From Leptothrix cholodnii SP-6 (GTDB taxonomy: Bacteria > Pseudomonadota > Gammaproteobacteria > Burkholderiales > Burkholderiaceae_C): a stretch of 64,000 bases of DNA. This document shows positions 34,121-42,966 of this stretch, in pieces. The stretch lies in NCBI RefSeq assembly GCF_000019785.1, contig NC_010524.1, positions 930,001-994,000 of the forward strand, written 5' to 3'. The translations under genes and the position numbers were made by a program. The notes under the pieces were generated by a model. That model was not told where the DNA came from. It ran no database searches and was given only the letters and a program-made list of their open reading frames with translations. Numbering within the stretch: the stretch's first letter is position 1; every line of letters begins with the position of its first letter.

Positions 34121-34165
34121 TCCACGACCGCCGCTGTCGTCGCGTGCAATCAGTCCGGGGATGCC

Positions 34166-34819
34166 ATGCAGCCATCGATCGAATGCGAGCACGTGCGCAT
34201 CGGCCCGCGGGGGCTGCGGGGTGAGCTTGCGCTGGTCCCGCACGCGCTGGGCGGGGTGGTGTTCGCGCACGGCAGCGGCAGCAGCCGCCTGAGCCCGCGC
34301 AATCGGCTGGTGGCCGACCTGCTGCATGCGCATCGGCTCGATACCCTGCTGTTCGATCTGCTCACCGAAGACGAGGCCGGCGACCGCCTCAAGGTGTTCG
34401 ACGTCGGCCTGCTCGCCAGCCGCCTGGGCGGTGCGCTCGACTGGCTGCTGGAACGCGCCGAGTTCAGGCGCCTGCGGGTCGGCCTGTTCGGCGCCAGCAC
34501 CGGTGCGGCGGCGGTGCTGCGCTTGGCGGCCGAGCATCCGGGGCAGGTGGGTGCGGTGGTGTCGCGCGGCGGCCGTCCCGATCTGGCGGGCGGCTACCTC
34601 GTCGGCGTGCAGGCGCCGACCCTGTTGATCGTCGGTGGCCTGGATACCGACGTGATCGAGCTCAATCGCCGCGCCATGCGCCTGCTGCGCTGCAACAAGC
34701 GGCTCGAGATCGTGCCCGGCGCTGGCCATCTGTTCGAGCAGCCGGGCACGCTCGATGCCGTCGCGCAGCTCGCCGGCGGCTGGTTCGCCGCCCATCTGTC
34801 GACCGGACGCTCACGATGA
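34166..34819 (+). CDS. Alpha/beta hydrolase (dienelactone-hydrolase-like)
   Basis: The 217-residue protein has the alpha/beta hydrolase nucleophile elbow GLFGASTGAAAVLRLAAEHP, with Ser in GASTG. An Asp lies in IVGGLDTDVIELNR, and a His in VPGAGHLFEQPG completes a plausible triad. No signal peptide, so it is cytoplasmic. Its stop overlaps the next gene (ATGA). In some bacteria this hydrolase and the phosphoribosyltransferase that follows occur as one fused protein, so they probably act together. The substrate is not known. Confidence 0.85.
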   Translation: MQPSIECEHVRIGPRGLRGELALVPHALGGVVFAHGSGSSRLSPRNRLVADLLHAHRLDTLLFDLLTEDEAGDRLKVFDVGLLASRLGGALDWLLERAEFRRLRVGLFGASTGAAAVLRLAAEHPGQVGAVVSRGGRPDLAGGYLVGVQAPTLLIVGGLDTDVIELNRRAMRLLRCNKRLEIVPGAGHLFEQPGTLDAVAQLAGGWFAAHLSTGRSR

Positions 34820-35424
34820 GCCCCCGTTTTGCCGATCGCGCCGAGGCCGCCCGGTTGCTGGCGCGGGAAGTGGCCGCCCGCATGCTGCCGGCGCCGGTCG
34901 TGGTGCTGGCGCTGCCGCGCAAGATCGGCGCGCCGTGGCAGCCCGAGCTGGCGATCGCCGCGGTGGTGGACGGGGCCGCGCCCGACATCGTCTTCAACGA
35001 CGAGGTGATGGCGTGCAGCCGGATCGACCCCGACTACATCGAGGCCCAGGTGCTGGCGCAGCTGCACGAGATCCACCGGCGTCGCGGCCTCTATCTGCAG
35101 GGTCGCCCGGCGGTGCCGCTGAAGGGGGCGACGGTGGTGGTGGTCGACGACGGCATCGCCACCGGCACCACGCTGCGGGTGGCGCTCAAGGCGTTGCGGC
35201 GCCAGGCGCCGGCCCGCCTGGTGCTGGCGGTGCCGGTGGCGCCGCACGACGTGCTCCAGAGCCTGCGCGGCGAAGTCGACGAGGTGGTCTGCCTGGCCGA
35301 ACCCGATCCCTTCGTCGCCATCGGCTGCCACTACCGCGACTTCCATCAGGTCGGCGACGCCGAGGTGATCGCCGCACTCGATGCGGCCCATGCCGCGCTG
35401 GCGCGCCCGCAGGCCGACGACTGA
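34816..35424 (+). CDS. Phosphoribosyltransferase-family protein
   Basis: The 202-residue protein has the type I PRTase PRPP-binding loop as VVVVDDGIATGTTLRVALKA and a preceding core typical of the family (VVLALPRKIGAPWQPELAIA). Such proteins use PRPP with a nucleobase or other acceptor; many stand-alone members near stress genes are uncharacterised. Coupled to the hydrolase by a four-base overlap. Converges with the response-regulator gene, 16 bases between stops. Confidence 0.87.
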   Translation: MSPRFADRAEAARLLAREVAARMLPAPVVVLALPRKIGAPWQPELAIAAVVDGAAPDIVFNDEVMACSRIDPDYIEAQVLAQLHEIHRRRGLYLQGRPAVPLKGATVVVVDDGIATGTTLRVALKALRRQAPARLVLAVPVAPHDVLQSLRGEVDEVVCLAEPDPFVAIGCHYRDFHQVGDAEVIAALDAAHAALARPQADD

Positions 35425-35440
35425 AGCCGGTCGGTCGCCG

Positions 35441-36148
35441 TCAGGGCCGATGCTCGGCCAGATCGAGCCCCGGCTCGTCGTCGCGCTGAGCCAGGCCGTG
35501 CGCCATGCCGTAGCGGATCAGCGCGGCCATGGTGGGCAGCTGCAGCTTCTCCTGGATGCGGCTCTTGTGCGTGCTGACGGTCTTGACCGACAGGTGCAGC
35601 GCCTCGGCGATGTCGGTGATCCGCTCGCCGGCGACGATGCGGCGCAGCACCTCGAGCTCGCGGTCCGACAGCTGTGCGTGACCCGGCGCGGTGGTCGCGC
35701 CGTTGAGCTGCAGCACCACCCGCTCGGCCAGGCTGGCGGTGACGTAGGCGCCGCCGGTGGCGACCTTGCGCACGGCGTTGACCAGCTCGGCCGATGCGCC
35801 GTCCTTGGTCACGTAGCCGTTGGCACCGGCCTTGAACGCCCGCATGGCGTACTGCTCCTCGGCATGCATGCTCAGCACCAGCACGCGCACCCGCGGGAAT
35901 TCGGTGCGGATGCGCTTGATCAGGTCCAGCCCGTTCATGCCCGGCATCGACAGGTCGACGATCGCCAGATCGATCGGCTGGTGGCGCATCACCTCGAGCG
36001 CCTGGAAGCCGCTGCTGGCCTCGGCCACCACCCAGCCCGCGCCGGTGGCTTCGAGGATGCGCTGCAGCCCTTCGCGCACGATCACGTGGTCGTCGACGAT
36101 CAGGATGTGCAGATCGTGCAGCGGGTTCGGGCTGGCCTGGGTCGTCAT
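35441..36148 (-). CDS. NarL/FixJ-type response regulator
   Basis: A 235-residue two-domain regulator. The receiver has acidic residues in LIVDDHVIVREG, phospho-acceptor Asp65 in IVDLSMPGMNG, and Lys in YVTKDGASAEL. The LuxR helix-turn-helix reads LSDRELEVLRRIVAGERITD, IAEALHLSVKTVSTHKSRIQ. Its ATG overlaps the stop of the histidine kinase upstream (ATGA), so it is the partner of that kinase. Targets likely include stress or redox genes of the neighbourhood. Confidence 0.94.
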   Translation of the reverse strand: MTTQASPNPLHDLHILIVDDHVIVREGLQRILEATGAGWVVAEASSGFQALEVMRHQPIDLAIVDLSMPGMNGLDLIKRIRTEFPRVRVLVLSMHAEEQYAMRAFKAGANGYVTKDGASAELVNAVRKVATGGAYVTASLAERVVLQLNGATTAPGHAQLSDRELEVLRRIVAGERITDIAEALHLSVKTVSTHKSRIQEKLQLPTMAALIRYGMAHGLAQRDDEPGLDLAEHRP

Positions 36149-37674
36149 GACGGTTCCCCGCGTTCGGCGGCCACCGTGTCATCCGGGCCGGCTTCGGCAC
36201 GGGTCTCGTCGGCCGGTGTCAGCGGCAGGTGCACGACCACGCAGCCGCCCTGGCCGGGCACCGTGACCAGCGCAAAACGGCCGCCGAGCATGCGGGTGCG
36301 CTCGCGCATGCCCAGCAGGCCGTAGGAGCCCTCGCGCTGCAGCGCGCGGGCCGGAAAGCCGATGCCGTCGTCCTGCACCGTCAGCACCAGGGCGTCGCCC
36401 TTCTGCTTCAGGCAGATCTCGACGCGGCTGGCCTTGGCGTGGCGCGCCACATTGGTGAGCGCCTCCTGCACCATGCGGTAGACGGCGATGGCGACCCGCT
36501 CGTCGACCTGCGAGTCGTCTTCGGTGAGCTGCACCTCGATCTCGATGCCCAGGCGCCGCGAGGCATCGGTCGCCAGCCACTCGATGGCGGCGTTCAGGCC
36601 CAGGTCGTCGAGCATCAGCGGGCGCAGGTCGCCGGCGATGCGGCGCACCGAGGCCACCGTCTCGTCGAGCATCGTCAGCATGCCGGCGAGATGTTTGTCG
36701 GTGTCCTTCAGGCCGTTGGCCGCGGCGAGGCCCGACAGATCCATCTTGAGCGCGGTCAGCCGCTGGCCGAGTTCGTCGTGCAACTCGCGGGCGATGCGCC
36801 GCCGTTCGGCTTCGCGGGCCTCGACCACGCTGGCCGACAGCTGCCGCAGCGCATGGCGCGAGCGCTCGAGTTCGATGGCCTCGTCGCGGCGTTGCGTGAC
36901 GTCGGCCACCACCATCTGCACGGTGGTGCGGCCGTGGTCGGGCAGGGCGGCCAGGGCGATCTCGATCTCGCGCCGGCTGCCGTCGGCGCGCGCGATGGTG
37001 CCGCGCACGACCTCGGCATCGTTGTCGCCGGCGAGCACGCGCGCCATCTGCTGGCGCAGGTGCGCATGGGCGCGGGGCTCCAGCATCTCGTAGACCGATC
37101 GGCCGATCAGCGGCTGGTCGGCATCGCAGCCGAACAGGCGCGCCGCGGCACGGTTGGCGAACACCACCCGGTCGGCATCGGCGATCCAGAGCGCGATCGG
37201 GGCCAGTTCGAGCACGGCGCGCAGGCGCTTCTGCAGCGTCTCGAGCGCGTCCTTGAGTTCGCGTTCCAGGCTGAGGTCGCGCAGCAGCGCGGCAAAGTAG
37301 CGGCGCGCTCGGCCGTCGGCCCCGAAATCGACCCGCGACAGCGCGATCTCGACCGGGAAGGTCTCGCCGTCGGCACGCACGGCCGTGATGCGGCGGCGGT
37401 TTGCCATCTGGCATTCGAGCACGCCGGACGAAGCGAACTCGTGCACGTGCGCCGCGTGCGCCGAGCGCGAGGCGGCCGGGATGAAGCGCGCCAGCGAGGA
37501 ACCGAGCGCCTGCTCGGCGGTGCAGCCGAACATCTCCTGCGCCGCCGGGTTCAGCGCGACGACGACCTGCTGTTCGTCGATCACCACGATCGCCTCGTGC
37601 GAGGCACGGATGATGCCGCCCAGCGGCACGCTGAAGAGGTCGAACGATTGATCCTGCGGCGATACGGCATTCAT
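36145..37674 (-). CDS. PAS-domain sensor histidine kinase (NarX-like transmitter)
   Basis: The 509-residue soluble kinase has two PAS domains (about 20-140 and 155-275; ASHEAIVVIDEQQVVVALNP, APIALWIADADRVVFANRAA) and a HisKA_3 dimerisation helix with the phospho-His in EAERRRIARELHDELGQRLT. The HATPase_c domain has EALTNVARHAKASRVEICL, VQDDGIGFPA and GSYGLLGMRER. With no membrane segment, it should sense an internal signal such as redox state or oxygen. GGGAG precedes the start. Coupled to the response regulator. Confidence 0.93.
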   Translation of the reverse strand: MNAVSPQDQSFDLFSVPLGGIIRASHEAIVVIDEQQVVVALNPAAQEMFGCTAEQALGSSLARFIPAASRSAHAAHVHEFASSGVLECQMANRRRITAVRADGETFPVEIALSRVDFGADGRARRYFAALLRDLSLERELKDALETLQKRLRAVLELAPIALWIADADRVVFANRAAARLFGCDADQPLIGRSVYEMLEPRAHAHLRQQMARVLAGDNDAEVVRGTIARADGSRREIEIALAALPDHGRTTVQMVVADVTQRRDEAIELERSRHALRQLSASVVEAREAERRRIARELHDELGQRLTALKMDLSGLAAANGLKDTDKHLAGMLTMLDETVASVRRIAGDLRPLMLDDLGLNAAIEWLATDASRRLGIEIEVQLTEDDSQVDERVAIAVYRMVQEALTNVARHAKASRVEICLKQKGDALVLTVQDDGIGFPARALQREGSYGLLGMRERTRMLGGRFALVTVPGQGGCVVVHLPLTPADETRAEAGPDDTVAAERGEPS

Positions 37675-38203
37675 CGAGGCTCCCACCGGCACGCTGCCAT
37701 GGCAGGCCCCCGATCTGGCGCCGGGCTCAGTCCTGCGATGCCGGCATTGCGCCTGCTGTGCGGGGTGGTCGGCGCCGCAGCGTGCGCTACCGGATACCCC
37801 GCCCGGTGATGGTAGGTCGAGTGCGGTGGCACCGGATAGTGGGCATCGCTTCGTGAGGTCCGTCACAGAAGCGCCAGCTTGATTCAGATCAATCGGCCTG
37901 TTGTCAGCCAGTCGCCAGGCGCTTGCGTGCAGCGGTCGATTTTTCGGCAATTTCAGTTCGAGCGCCCGTTCTGATACTTGGCATCGGCCTTGTCGTCATC
38001 GACATCGCTGGCGAGTGAAAAGCTGCGGCTGGCCACGCGGCGTTCGGAATAGTCCGAATCGGACGCGCTCCTTTCCTAACGCGCCTGTGTCATGAGTCCC
38101 ACAGCCGATCGCCGGTGACGCTGATTGCGACGGGGTGCCTCACCGACGAAAGTACATCCCGCGGACGAGGGATCCGCACCGACACGAGCAAAAGGAGATG
38201 GCT
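37675..38203. promoter_or_regulatory. Divergent regulatory region (529 bp) between the kinase and Fnr-like genes
   Basis: No supported gene is seen. The region contains a perfect Fnr box, listed separately, and a lower-GC stretch around 37860-38080, typical of promoter DNA. Promoters for the leftward two-component operon and the rightward regulator should both be here. Confidence 0.55.
37879..37892. promoter_or_regulatory. Fnr/Anr box TTGAT-TCAG-ATCAA
   Basis: An exact match to the Fnr consensus (TTGAT-N4-ATCAA). It lies about 205 bases before the sensor kinase start and 312 bases before the Fnr-like gene, so it could control either, with low-oxygen activation or autoregulation. Confidence 0.75.
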
Positions 38204-39061
38204 GTGGTTTCATTGCTGAACGTGCCCGATGAGCACCCCGCGGTTCGCGACGCCTGGTTCGTGCGGCGCTGCACGGTGACACCGGCGTCGGCACCGGGGC
38301 CGCTGTCGGATCTGCTGCGTCTGCTGGGCGTGCAGCCGTCCGAGACGGCGGGCGAGCTCGATTTCCTGATCCCGCTGTGGCGGGTGCGCAGCGGTGCCAC
38401 GCTGCTGCACGAGGGCGCGCCGGCCGAGTGTGTGCACGTCGTGCGCTCGGGCACCTTCAAGAGCCTGAAGACCTCGGAGGACGGCTACGAGCAGGTGCTC
38501 GGCTTTGCCGGACCGGGCGAGGTGCTGGGCTTCGAGGCGCTGTGCCGCGGCCAGCAGCCGATGAGCGCGGTGGCGCTCGAGGACTCCACCGTCTACGCCT
38601 TGCCGGTGCGCTCGCTCGACGGCTGGCGGCAGGGGTCGCCGGCGCTCGATCACGCGCTGCAGTTCGCCCTCAGCCGCCAGCTGGCGCGCGTCGGCGAGAT
38701 CACCGAGATGATGGCCGCGGTGGCGGCCGAGGTGCGGCTGGCGCGCTTTCTGGTGTGGCTGTCGGCGCACATGCTCGAGTGCGGCCAGTCGCCGCGCCGG
38801 CTGCGCCTGCGCATGAGCCGGCGCGACATCGCCAGCCTGCTCGGCGTGGCCCACGAGACGGTCAGCCGCTCGTTCGGCTCGCTGGTCGAATGGGGCTATC
38901 TGCGGGTCGACAACCGCGAGGTCGAGATCCTCGACCTCGACGGCCTGAAGGCCTTCAAGCGCAGCACGCGCGGTTTTGCCGATCAGGTCTCGCGCCGCCA
39001 CGGTGCCGGCACGGCGGCCAGCCCACCGGCGCGCCACGCGCCTGTCGGCGTGGCGGCCTGA
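38204..39061 (+). CDS. Crp/Fnr-family transcriptional regulator
   Basis: The 285-residue protein has a cyclic-nucleotide-binding-like beta roll (VRSGATLLHEGAPAECVHVV, FAGPGEVLGFEALCRGQ), a long dimer helix and a Crp-type helix-turn-helix MSRRDIASLLGVAHETVSRS. The recognition helix keeps the E-T-x-S-R pattern of Fnr, consistent with the Fnr box upstream. The four-cysteine iron-sulphur arrangement of Fnr is not obvious. The GTG start is preferred: AAAAGGAG lies six bases before it but directly abuts an ATG two codons upstream. Start therefore 38204 rather than 38198. Confidence 0.9.
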   Translation: MVSLLNVPDEHPAVRDAWFVRRCTVTPASAPGPLSDLLRLLGVQPSETAGELDFLIPLWRVRSGATLLHEGAPAECVHVVRSGTFKSLKTSEDGYEQVLGFAGPGEVLGFEALCRGQQPMSAVALEDSTVYALPVRSLDGWRQGSPALDHALQFALSRQLARVGEITEMMAAVAAEVRLARFLVWLSAHMLECGQSPRRLRLRMSRRDIASLLGVAHETVSRSFGSLVEWGYLRVDNREVEILDLDGLKAFKRSTRGFADQVSRRHGAGTAASPPARHAPVGVAA

Positions 39062-39099
39062 CTCGAAAAGAGATCCCGACGGCCCGGCGGCCCGGCGTT

Positions 39100-39369
39100 C
39101 TAGGCGGGGGTGTCTTCGTCGACGCTGCCGGCCCGTTCCCGGTCCACCAGCGATTCGGCCATGAGCCAGTCGTCGAAATCGTGGCCATCGCCGCAGCCGC
39201 GCTGCTCGTACAAGGCATAGGCCGCCTGGCGGATCCGCTCGGCACGGTCGGTGACCGCGGCGGGAAGGCCGTCTTCGGCGATCGCGTCGAGGGCCTGGGG
39301 CGGTGTGGATGCCGCGACCTGGGCGGCGCGCACGGTCGGCCGGGTGTTCGCGCTGGGGGGTGTCCGCAT
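39100..39369 (-). CDS. DUF2934-domain small protein
   Basis: An 89-residue protein with a C-terminal DUF2934 motif (ERIRQAAYALYEQRG, then DFDDWLMAESLV) and an Ala/Pro-rich N-terminus. DUF2934 proteins are short, common in proteobacteria near stress genes, and of unknown function. AGGAG seven bases before the ATG fixes the start. Convergent with the Fnr-like gene. Confidence 0.85.
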   Translation of the reverse strand: MRTPPSANTRPTVRAAQVAASTPPQALDAIAEDGLPAAVTDRAERIRQAAYALYEQRGCGDGHDFDDWLMAESLVDRERAGSVDEDTPA

Positions 39370-39500
39370 GCGGTGTCTCCTGCTGCTTGCCATCGGATCC
39401 GGGGCGGCTCATGGCGTGAGCCCGGCCCGGCGACAAGGCTAGATCCTCGCGGTGCCGGCCTGCTTGAGCCTGCTCAACGGGCCGTGGCCGCGCGCGCTCG

Positions 39501-39830
39501 TCAGCGCTTGGGTGCAGGATCGGGCAGCAGGCAGGCTTCGGTGACCTGCAGTTCGTTGTCGCGGGCGAAGTTCATGACGAAATCCCAGGCCATCGGCTCG
39601 ATGTCGCGCAGGGCTTCGTTGACGACCACGCACTTGGTCTTGCCGATCACCATCGGCACGCAATACGGCGAGTAGCCGATCGCCGCGCCGATGCCGCCTA
39701 CCGAGCCGCTCGGCCGGAAGCACGACATCGCGCCGGCCAGCCGTTCGGCCCAGTCGCTGGGCCGGAAAGTGCGGCCGTCGCGGGTCAGGCCCTGGATGAA
39801 GATTTCTCGCGGTTTGTTGGTCGTGCTCAC
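39501..39830 (-). CDS. DUF3579-domain protein
   Basis: The 109-residue protein carries the family pattern REIFIQGLTRDGRTFRPSDW, AERLAGAMSCFR, YSPYCVPMVIGKTKCVVVNE, MAWDFVMNFA. DUF3579 proteins are typical of betaproteobacteria and often lie beside argF or argG, as here. Function unknown. The GTG start at STTNKPRE is chosen to match the usual family length; a further GTG eight codons upstream is possible. Confidence 0.88.
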   Translation of the reverse strand: MSTTNKPREIFIQGLTRDGRTFRPSDWAERLAGAMSCFRPSGSVGGIGAAIGYSPYCVPMVIGKTKCVVVNEALRDIEPMAWDFVMNFARDNELQVTEACLLPDPAPKR

Positions 39831-39990
39831 TGCGCAATTCCCTGGCGGCAGCACGCTGACCGCGCCTTCTGGGCTCTATTGTGCTGCACTGCAGCAGGGT
39901 GCTGTGGCCGCACGGGTACAGCACGGCGGAGGTTCTGGGCCGGTTCGGGCCCGGCGGCGCAAGTGTCGCGCCCTTGCCTTGTCACTTGCC

Positions 39991-39996
39991 TACAAT
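39991..39996 (+). promoter_or_regulatory. Probable -10 box TACAAT of the argD-argF operon
   Basis: TACAAT lies 70 bases before the argD start in a locally AT-richer stretch. The matching -35 is weak (TGTCGC at about 17 bases), so the promoter is tentative. Confidence 0.4.
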
Positions 39997-40002
39997 CGAT
40001 CG

Positions 40003-40027
40003 GCGCTCTCCGAAACGAGCGCTTTTT
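40003..40027 (+). terminator. Hairpin with T-tract in the argD leader
   Basis: GCGCTC / GAGCGC forms a 6-bp GC-rich stem with an 8-base loop, followed by TTTTTCGTTTCTTTTTT. It looks like an intrinsic terminator placed immediately before argD, after the putative promoter. It may be an attenuator or the terminator of an upstream short transcript. Confidence 0.5.
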
Positions 40028-40065
40028 CGTTTCTTTTTTCTGTTTGCCAGGCTGGAGATGCCCTC

Positions 40066-41274
40066 ATGACCGCCGCCCCGACGTCCCTCGAACCGCATGT
40101 GATGAAGACCTACGGTCGCCTGCCGATCGCCATGTCGCACGGCCGAGGCTGCCGAGTCTGGGACACCGAAGGCCGCGAATACCTCGATGGCCTGGGCGGC
40201 ATCGCCGTCAACACGCTGGGCCACGCGCACCCCAAGCTGGTGCCGGCGCTGCAGGAGCAGGTCGGCCGGCTGATGCACTGCTCGAACTACTACCACGTGC
40301 CCTTGCAAGAGGCGCTGGCGGCCAAGCTGGTCGATCTGTCCGGCCTGACCAACGCCTTCTTCTGCAGCACCGGGCTGGAGGCCAACGAGGCCGCGCTCAA
40401 GCTGGCGCGCAAGTTCGGCCACGACAAGGGCATCGAGCGCCCGGAAATCATCGTCTACGAGCGCGCCTTCCACGGCCGCTCGATCGCCACGCTGTCGGCC
40501 ACCGGCAACCCCAAGGTGCAGGCCGGTTTCGGCCCGCTGGTCGAGGGCTTCGTGCGGGTGCCGCTGAACGATCTGGCGGCGGTCGAGGAAGTGGCGCGCA
40601 CCAACCCGAACGTGGTGGCGGTGTTCCTGGAAACGATTCAAGGCGAGGGCGGCATCAACGCCTCGCGCTGGGACTACCTGCAGAGCCTGCGCCGCCTGTG
40701 CGACCAGCAGGACTGGCTGCTGATGCTCGACGAGGTGCAGTGCGGCATCGGCCGCACCGGCAAGTGGTTCGCGCACCAGTGGGCCGGCATCGTGCCCGAC
40801 GTCATGCCGCTGGCCAAGGGCCTCGGCTCGGGCGTGCCGATCGGCGCGGTGGTCTGCGGGCCGAAGGCGGCGCAGATCTTCCAGCCCGGCAACCACGGCA
40901 CCACCTTCGGCGGCAATCCGCTGTCGATGCGTGCGGGCGTCGAGACGCTGCGCATCATGGAAGACGAAGGCCTGCTGCAGAACGCCGCGCGTGTCGGCGG
41001 CATGCTGCGCGCCAGCCTGGAGCGCGAGCTCGCCGACGTGGCCGGCGTGGTCGAGATCCGTGGCGCCGGCCTGATGCTGGGCATCGAACTCGACCGCCCG
41101 TGCGGCGAGATCCTGACGCTGGCGATGCAGGCCGGCCTGCTGCTGAGCGTGACGGCCGACCGCGTCATCCGCCTGGTGCCGCCGCTGATCCTGAGCGAGG
41201 CCGAGGCGGGCGAGATCGTCGCCATCCTGTGCCCGCTGATCAAGAACTTCCTCGCCACGAGCCAGCCGTCATGA
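40066..41274 (+). CDS. argD: Acetylornithine aminotransferase
   Basis: ArgD converts N-acetylglutamate semialdehyde to N2-acetylornithine with PLP in arginine synthesis. The 402-residue class III aminotransferase shows GGIAVNTLGHAHPKLVPALQ, FFCSTGLEANEAALKLARKF, the PLP-contacting LMLDEVQCGIGRTGKWFAHQ and the Schiff-base Lys in PLAKGLGSGVPIGAVV. GGAG precedes the ATG. The stop overlaps the argF start by four bases, so argD and argF form an operon. Confidence 0.93.
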   Translation: MTAAPTSLEPHVMKTYGRLPIAMSHGRGCRVWDTEGREYLDGLGGIAVNTLGHAHPKLVPALQEQVGRLMHCSNYYHVPLQEALAAKLVDLSGLTNAFFCSTGLEANEAALKLARKFGHDKGIERPEIIVYERAFHGRSIATLSATGNPKVQAGFGPLVEGFVRVPLNDLAAVEEVARTNPNVVAVFLETIQGEGGINASRWDYLQSLRRLCDQQDWLLMLDEVQCGIGRTGKWFAHQWAGIVPDVMPLAKGLGSGVPIGAVVCGPKAAQIFQPGNHGTTFGGNPLSMRAGVETLRIMEDEGLLQNAARVGGMLRASLERELADVAGVVEIRGAGLMLGIELDRPCGEILTLAMQAGLLLSVTADRVIRLVPPLILSEAEAGEIVAILCPLIKNFLATSQPS

Positions 41275-42233
41275 AACCCGGGATGAGCCTGATGAAGCAC
41301 TACCTGCAGTTCAAGGACCTGCGTGCCGAGGAGTACGCCTACCTGTTCGAGCGCGCCCGCAACATCAAGACGCGCTTCAAGAACTACGAGAAGTACACGC
41401 CGCTGGTCGACCGCACGCTGGCGATGATCTTCGAGAAGGCCAGCACCCGCACCCGCGTGAGCTTCGAGGCCGGCATGTACCAGATGGGCGGCTCGGTGGT
41501 GCACCTGACCACCGGCGACAGCCAGCTCGGCCGCAGCGAGCCGGTGGAGGACTCGGCGCGTGTCATCAGCCGGATGGTCGACATCGTCATGATCCGCACC
41601 TACGAGCAGACCAAGATCGAGCAGTTCGCGGCCCACTCGCGGGTGCCGGTCATCAACGGGCTGACCAACGAGTTCCACCCGTGCCAGATCCTGGCCGACC
41701 TCTACACCTGGCTCGAACACCGCGGCACGCTCAGCGCGGCGGGCGTCGACCTGTCGTGCCTGAAGGGCCGCGTGGTGGCGTGGGTCGGCGACGGCAACAA
41801 CATGGCCAACACCTGGCTGCAGGCGGCCGAGATCCTCGGTTTCACGGTGCACGTCAGCACGCCGGGCGGCTACGAGGTCGACCCGGTCGTGGCCGGCATC
41901 GCCAGCAGCGACTGCTACAAGGTCTTCGACGACCCGCGCGAAGCCTGCCGCGGCGCCGACCTGGTCACCACCGACGTCTGGACCAGCATGGGCTACGAGG
42001 CCGAGAACGAGGCACGCAAGAAGGCCTTCGCGCTCTGGTGCGTCGACGCCGCCATGATGGCCGCGGCCAAGCCCGACGCGCTGTTCATGCACTGCCTGCC
42101 GGCGCACCGCGGCGAGGAAGTGACCGCCGACGTCATCGACGGCCCGCAGAGCGTGGTCTGGGACGAGGCCGAGAACCGCATGCACGTGCAGAAGGCGCTG
42201 ATGGAGTACCTGCTGCTCGGGCGCATCGGCTGA
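41271..42233 (+). CDS. argF: Ornithine carbamoyltransferase
   Basis: The 320-residue enzyme makes citrulline from ornithine and carbamoyl phosphate. Carbamoyl-phosphate motif FEKASTRTRVSFE, the R-T-Y and HPCQILADLYT segments, the ornithine loop DVWTSMGYEAE and the C-terminal HCLPAHRGEEVT are all present. Starts two or seven codons further on (MSLMKHYL, MKHYLQF) are also possible; the coupled ATGA start is used. Length is normal for the anabolic enzyme. Confidence 0.95.
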   Translation: MKPGMSLMKHYLQFKDLRAEEYAYLFERARNIKTRFKNYEKYTPLVDRTLAMIFEKASTRTRVSFEAGMYQMGGSVVHLTTGDSQLGRSEPVEDSARVISRMVDIVMIRTYEQTKIEQFAAHSRVPVINGLTNEFHPCQILADLYTWLEHRGTLSAAGVDLSCLKGRVVAWVGDGNNMANTWLQAAEILGFTVHVSTPGGYEVDPVVAGIASSDCYKVFDDPREACRGADLVTTDVWTSMGYEAENEARKKAFALWCVDAAMMAAAKPDALFMHCLPAHRGEEVTADVIDGPQSVVWDEAENRMHVQKALMEYLLLGRIG

Positions 42234-42271
42234 ACATCCACCCACCGACCCACCACGACGGAACCCCCCTC

Positions 42272-42931
42272 ATGCGCCGCATCGCCCACACCCTCGCTCT
42301 TACGCTGCTCACCGCGCTGGTGGGCTGTGCCGCCGGCAACATCCCGCCCGACTTCTCGTTCGGCGACAAGCCGGCGGTCGGTGTCATCGTGGCGTCGGTG
42401 GCGCAGAACGAGTCGGCCAATCCCGGCGCGCGCACCCAGATCTACTTCGACACCCACGGCCGTCCCGGCATGAACCGGCTGCAGTCGTCGGGCGAGTCGC
42501 TCGACGAGGCGACGGAGCCCCTGCCCAGGCTGGCGGGCGGTGGCCAGTTGGTCGTGCTGAAGGTGCCGGCCGGCCGCCACACGCTCGACGCCTGGCAGAT
42601 GCGCGACGGCGTCGGCGGCTGGGTGCAGCCGGCCGGCGTGCTCAAGCCGCTGGCGTTCACGGTGGTGGCCGGCGAGGTGCGCTACATCGGCAGCCTCGAG
42701 GGCACGCTGGCGATGCGCAAGAACGCGCTGGGCCTGCGGGTGGTCGACAGCGCCGCGGTCGAGATCAAGGACCAGCGCGCCCGCGACATCGCCGCCTTCG
42801 AGGCCGCCTATCCGCAGTTCAAGGGCCAGGTCGTGATCGACCTGCTGCCCACCGGGCCGTGGGCCGCGGCCGAGGGCCTGGAGTTCGCCGACGGCCCGGG
42901 CGCTCCGGTGCTGCCGGCCGCGCGCCGCTGA
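42272..42931 (+). CDS. Predicted lipoprotein of unknown function
   Basis: The 219-residue protein has a lipoprotein signal (LTLLTALVGC, lipidated Cys at 19). The rest is a soluble beta-rich domain (VGVIVASVAQNESANPGART, LVVLKVPAGRHTLDAWQMRD, RYIGSLEGTL). No transmembrane segment follows. The pattern resembles periplasmic beta-sandwich proteins reported only as hypotheticals. It lies 38 bases after argF on the same strand and may be read through from it, but a functional link is not evident. Confidence 0.75.
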   Translation: MRRIAHTLALTLLTALVGCAAGNIPPDFSFGDKPAVGVIVASVAQNESANPGARTQIYFDTHGRPGMNRLQSSGESLDEATEPLPRLAGGGQLVVLKVPAGRHTLDAWQMRDGVGGWVQPAGVLKPLAFTVVAGEVRYIGSLEGTLAMRKNALGLRVVDSAAVEIKDQRARDIAAFEAAYPQFKGQVVIDLLPTGPWAAAEGLEFADGPGAPVLPAARR

Positions 42932-42938
42932 GGGCGCA

Positions 42939-42960
42939 GGCGCCCGGCCAGCCGGGCGCC
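42939..42960. terminator. Bidirectional hairpin between convergent genes
   Basis: A perfect 10-bp stem GGCGCCCGGC / GCCGGGCGCC with a 2-base loop lies between the convergent lipoprotein and MipA genes. No T-tract, but position and strength suit a two-way terminator. Confidence 0.65.
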
Positions 42961-42966
42961 GACGCT

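Noticed and set aside
39831..40065. Riboswitch before argD
   Set aside because: Only one simple hairpin with a T-tract is visible; no known aptamer pattern could be recognised.
40674..42245. Long antisense frame opposite argD-argF
   Set aside because: Shadow of two strongly conserved enzyme genes.
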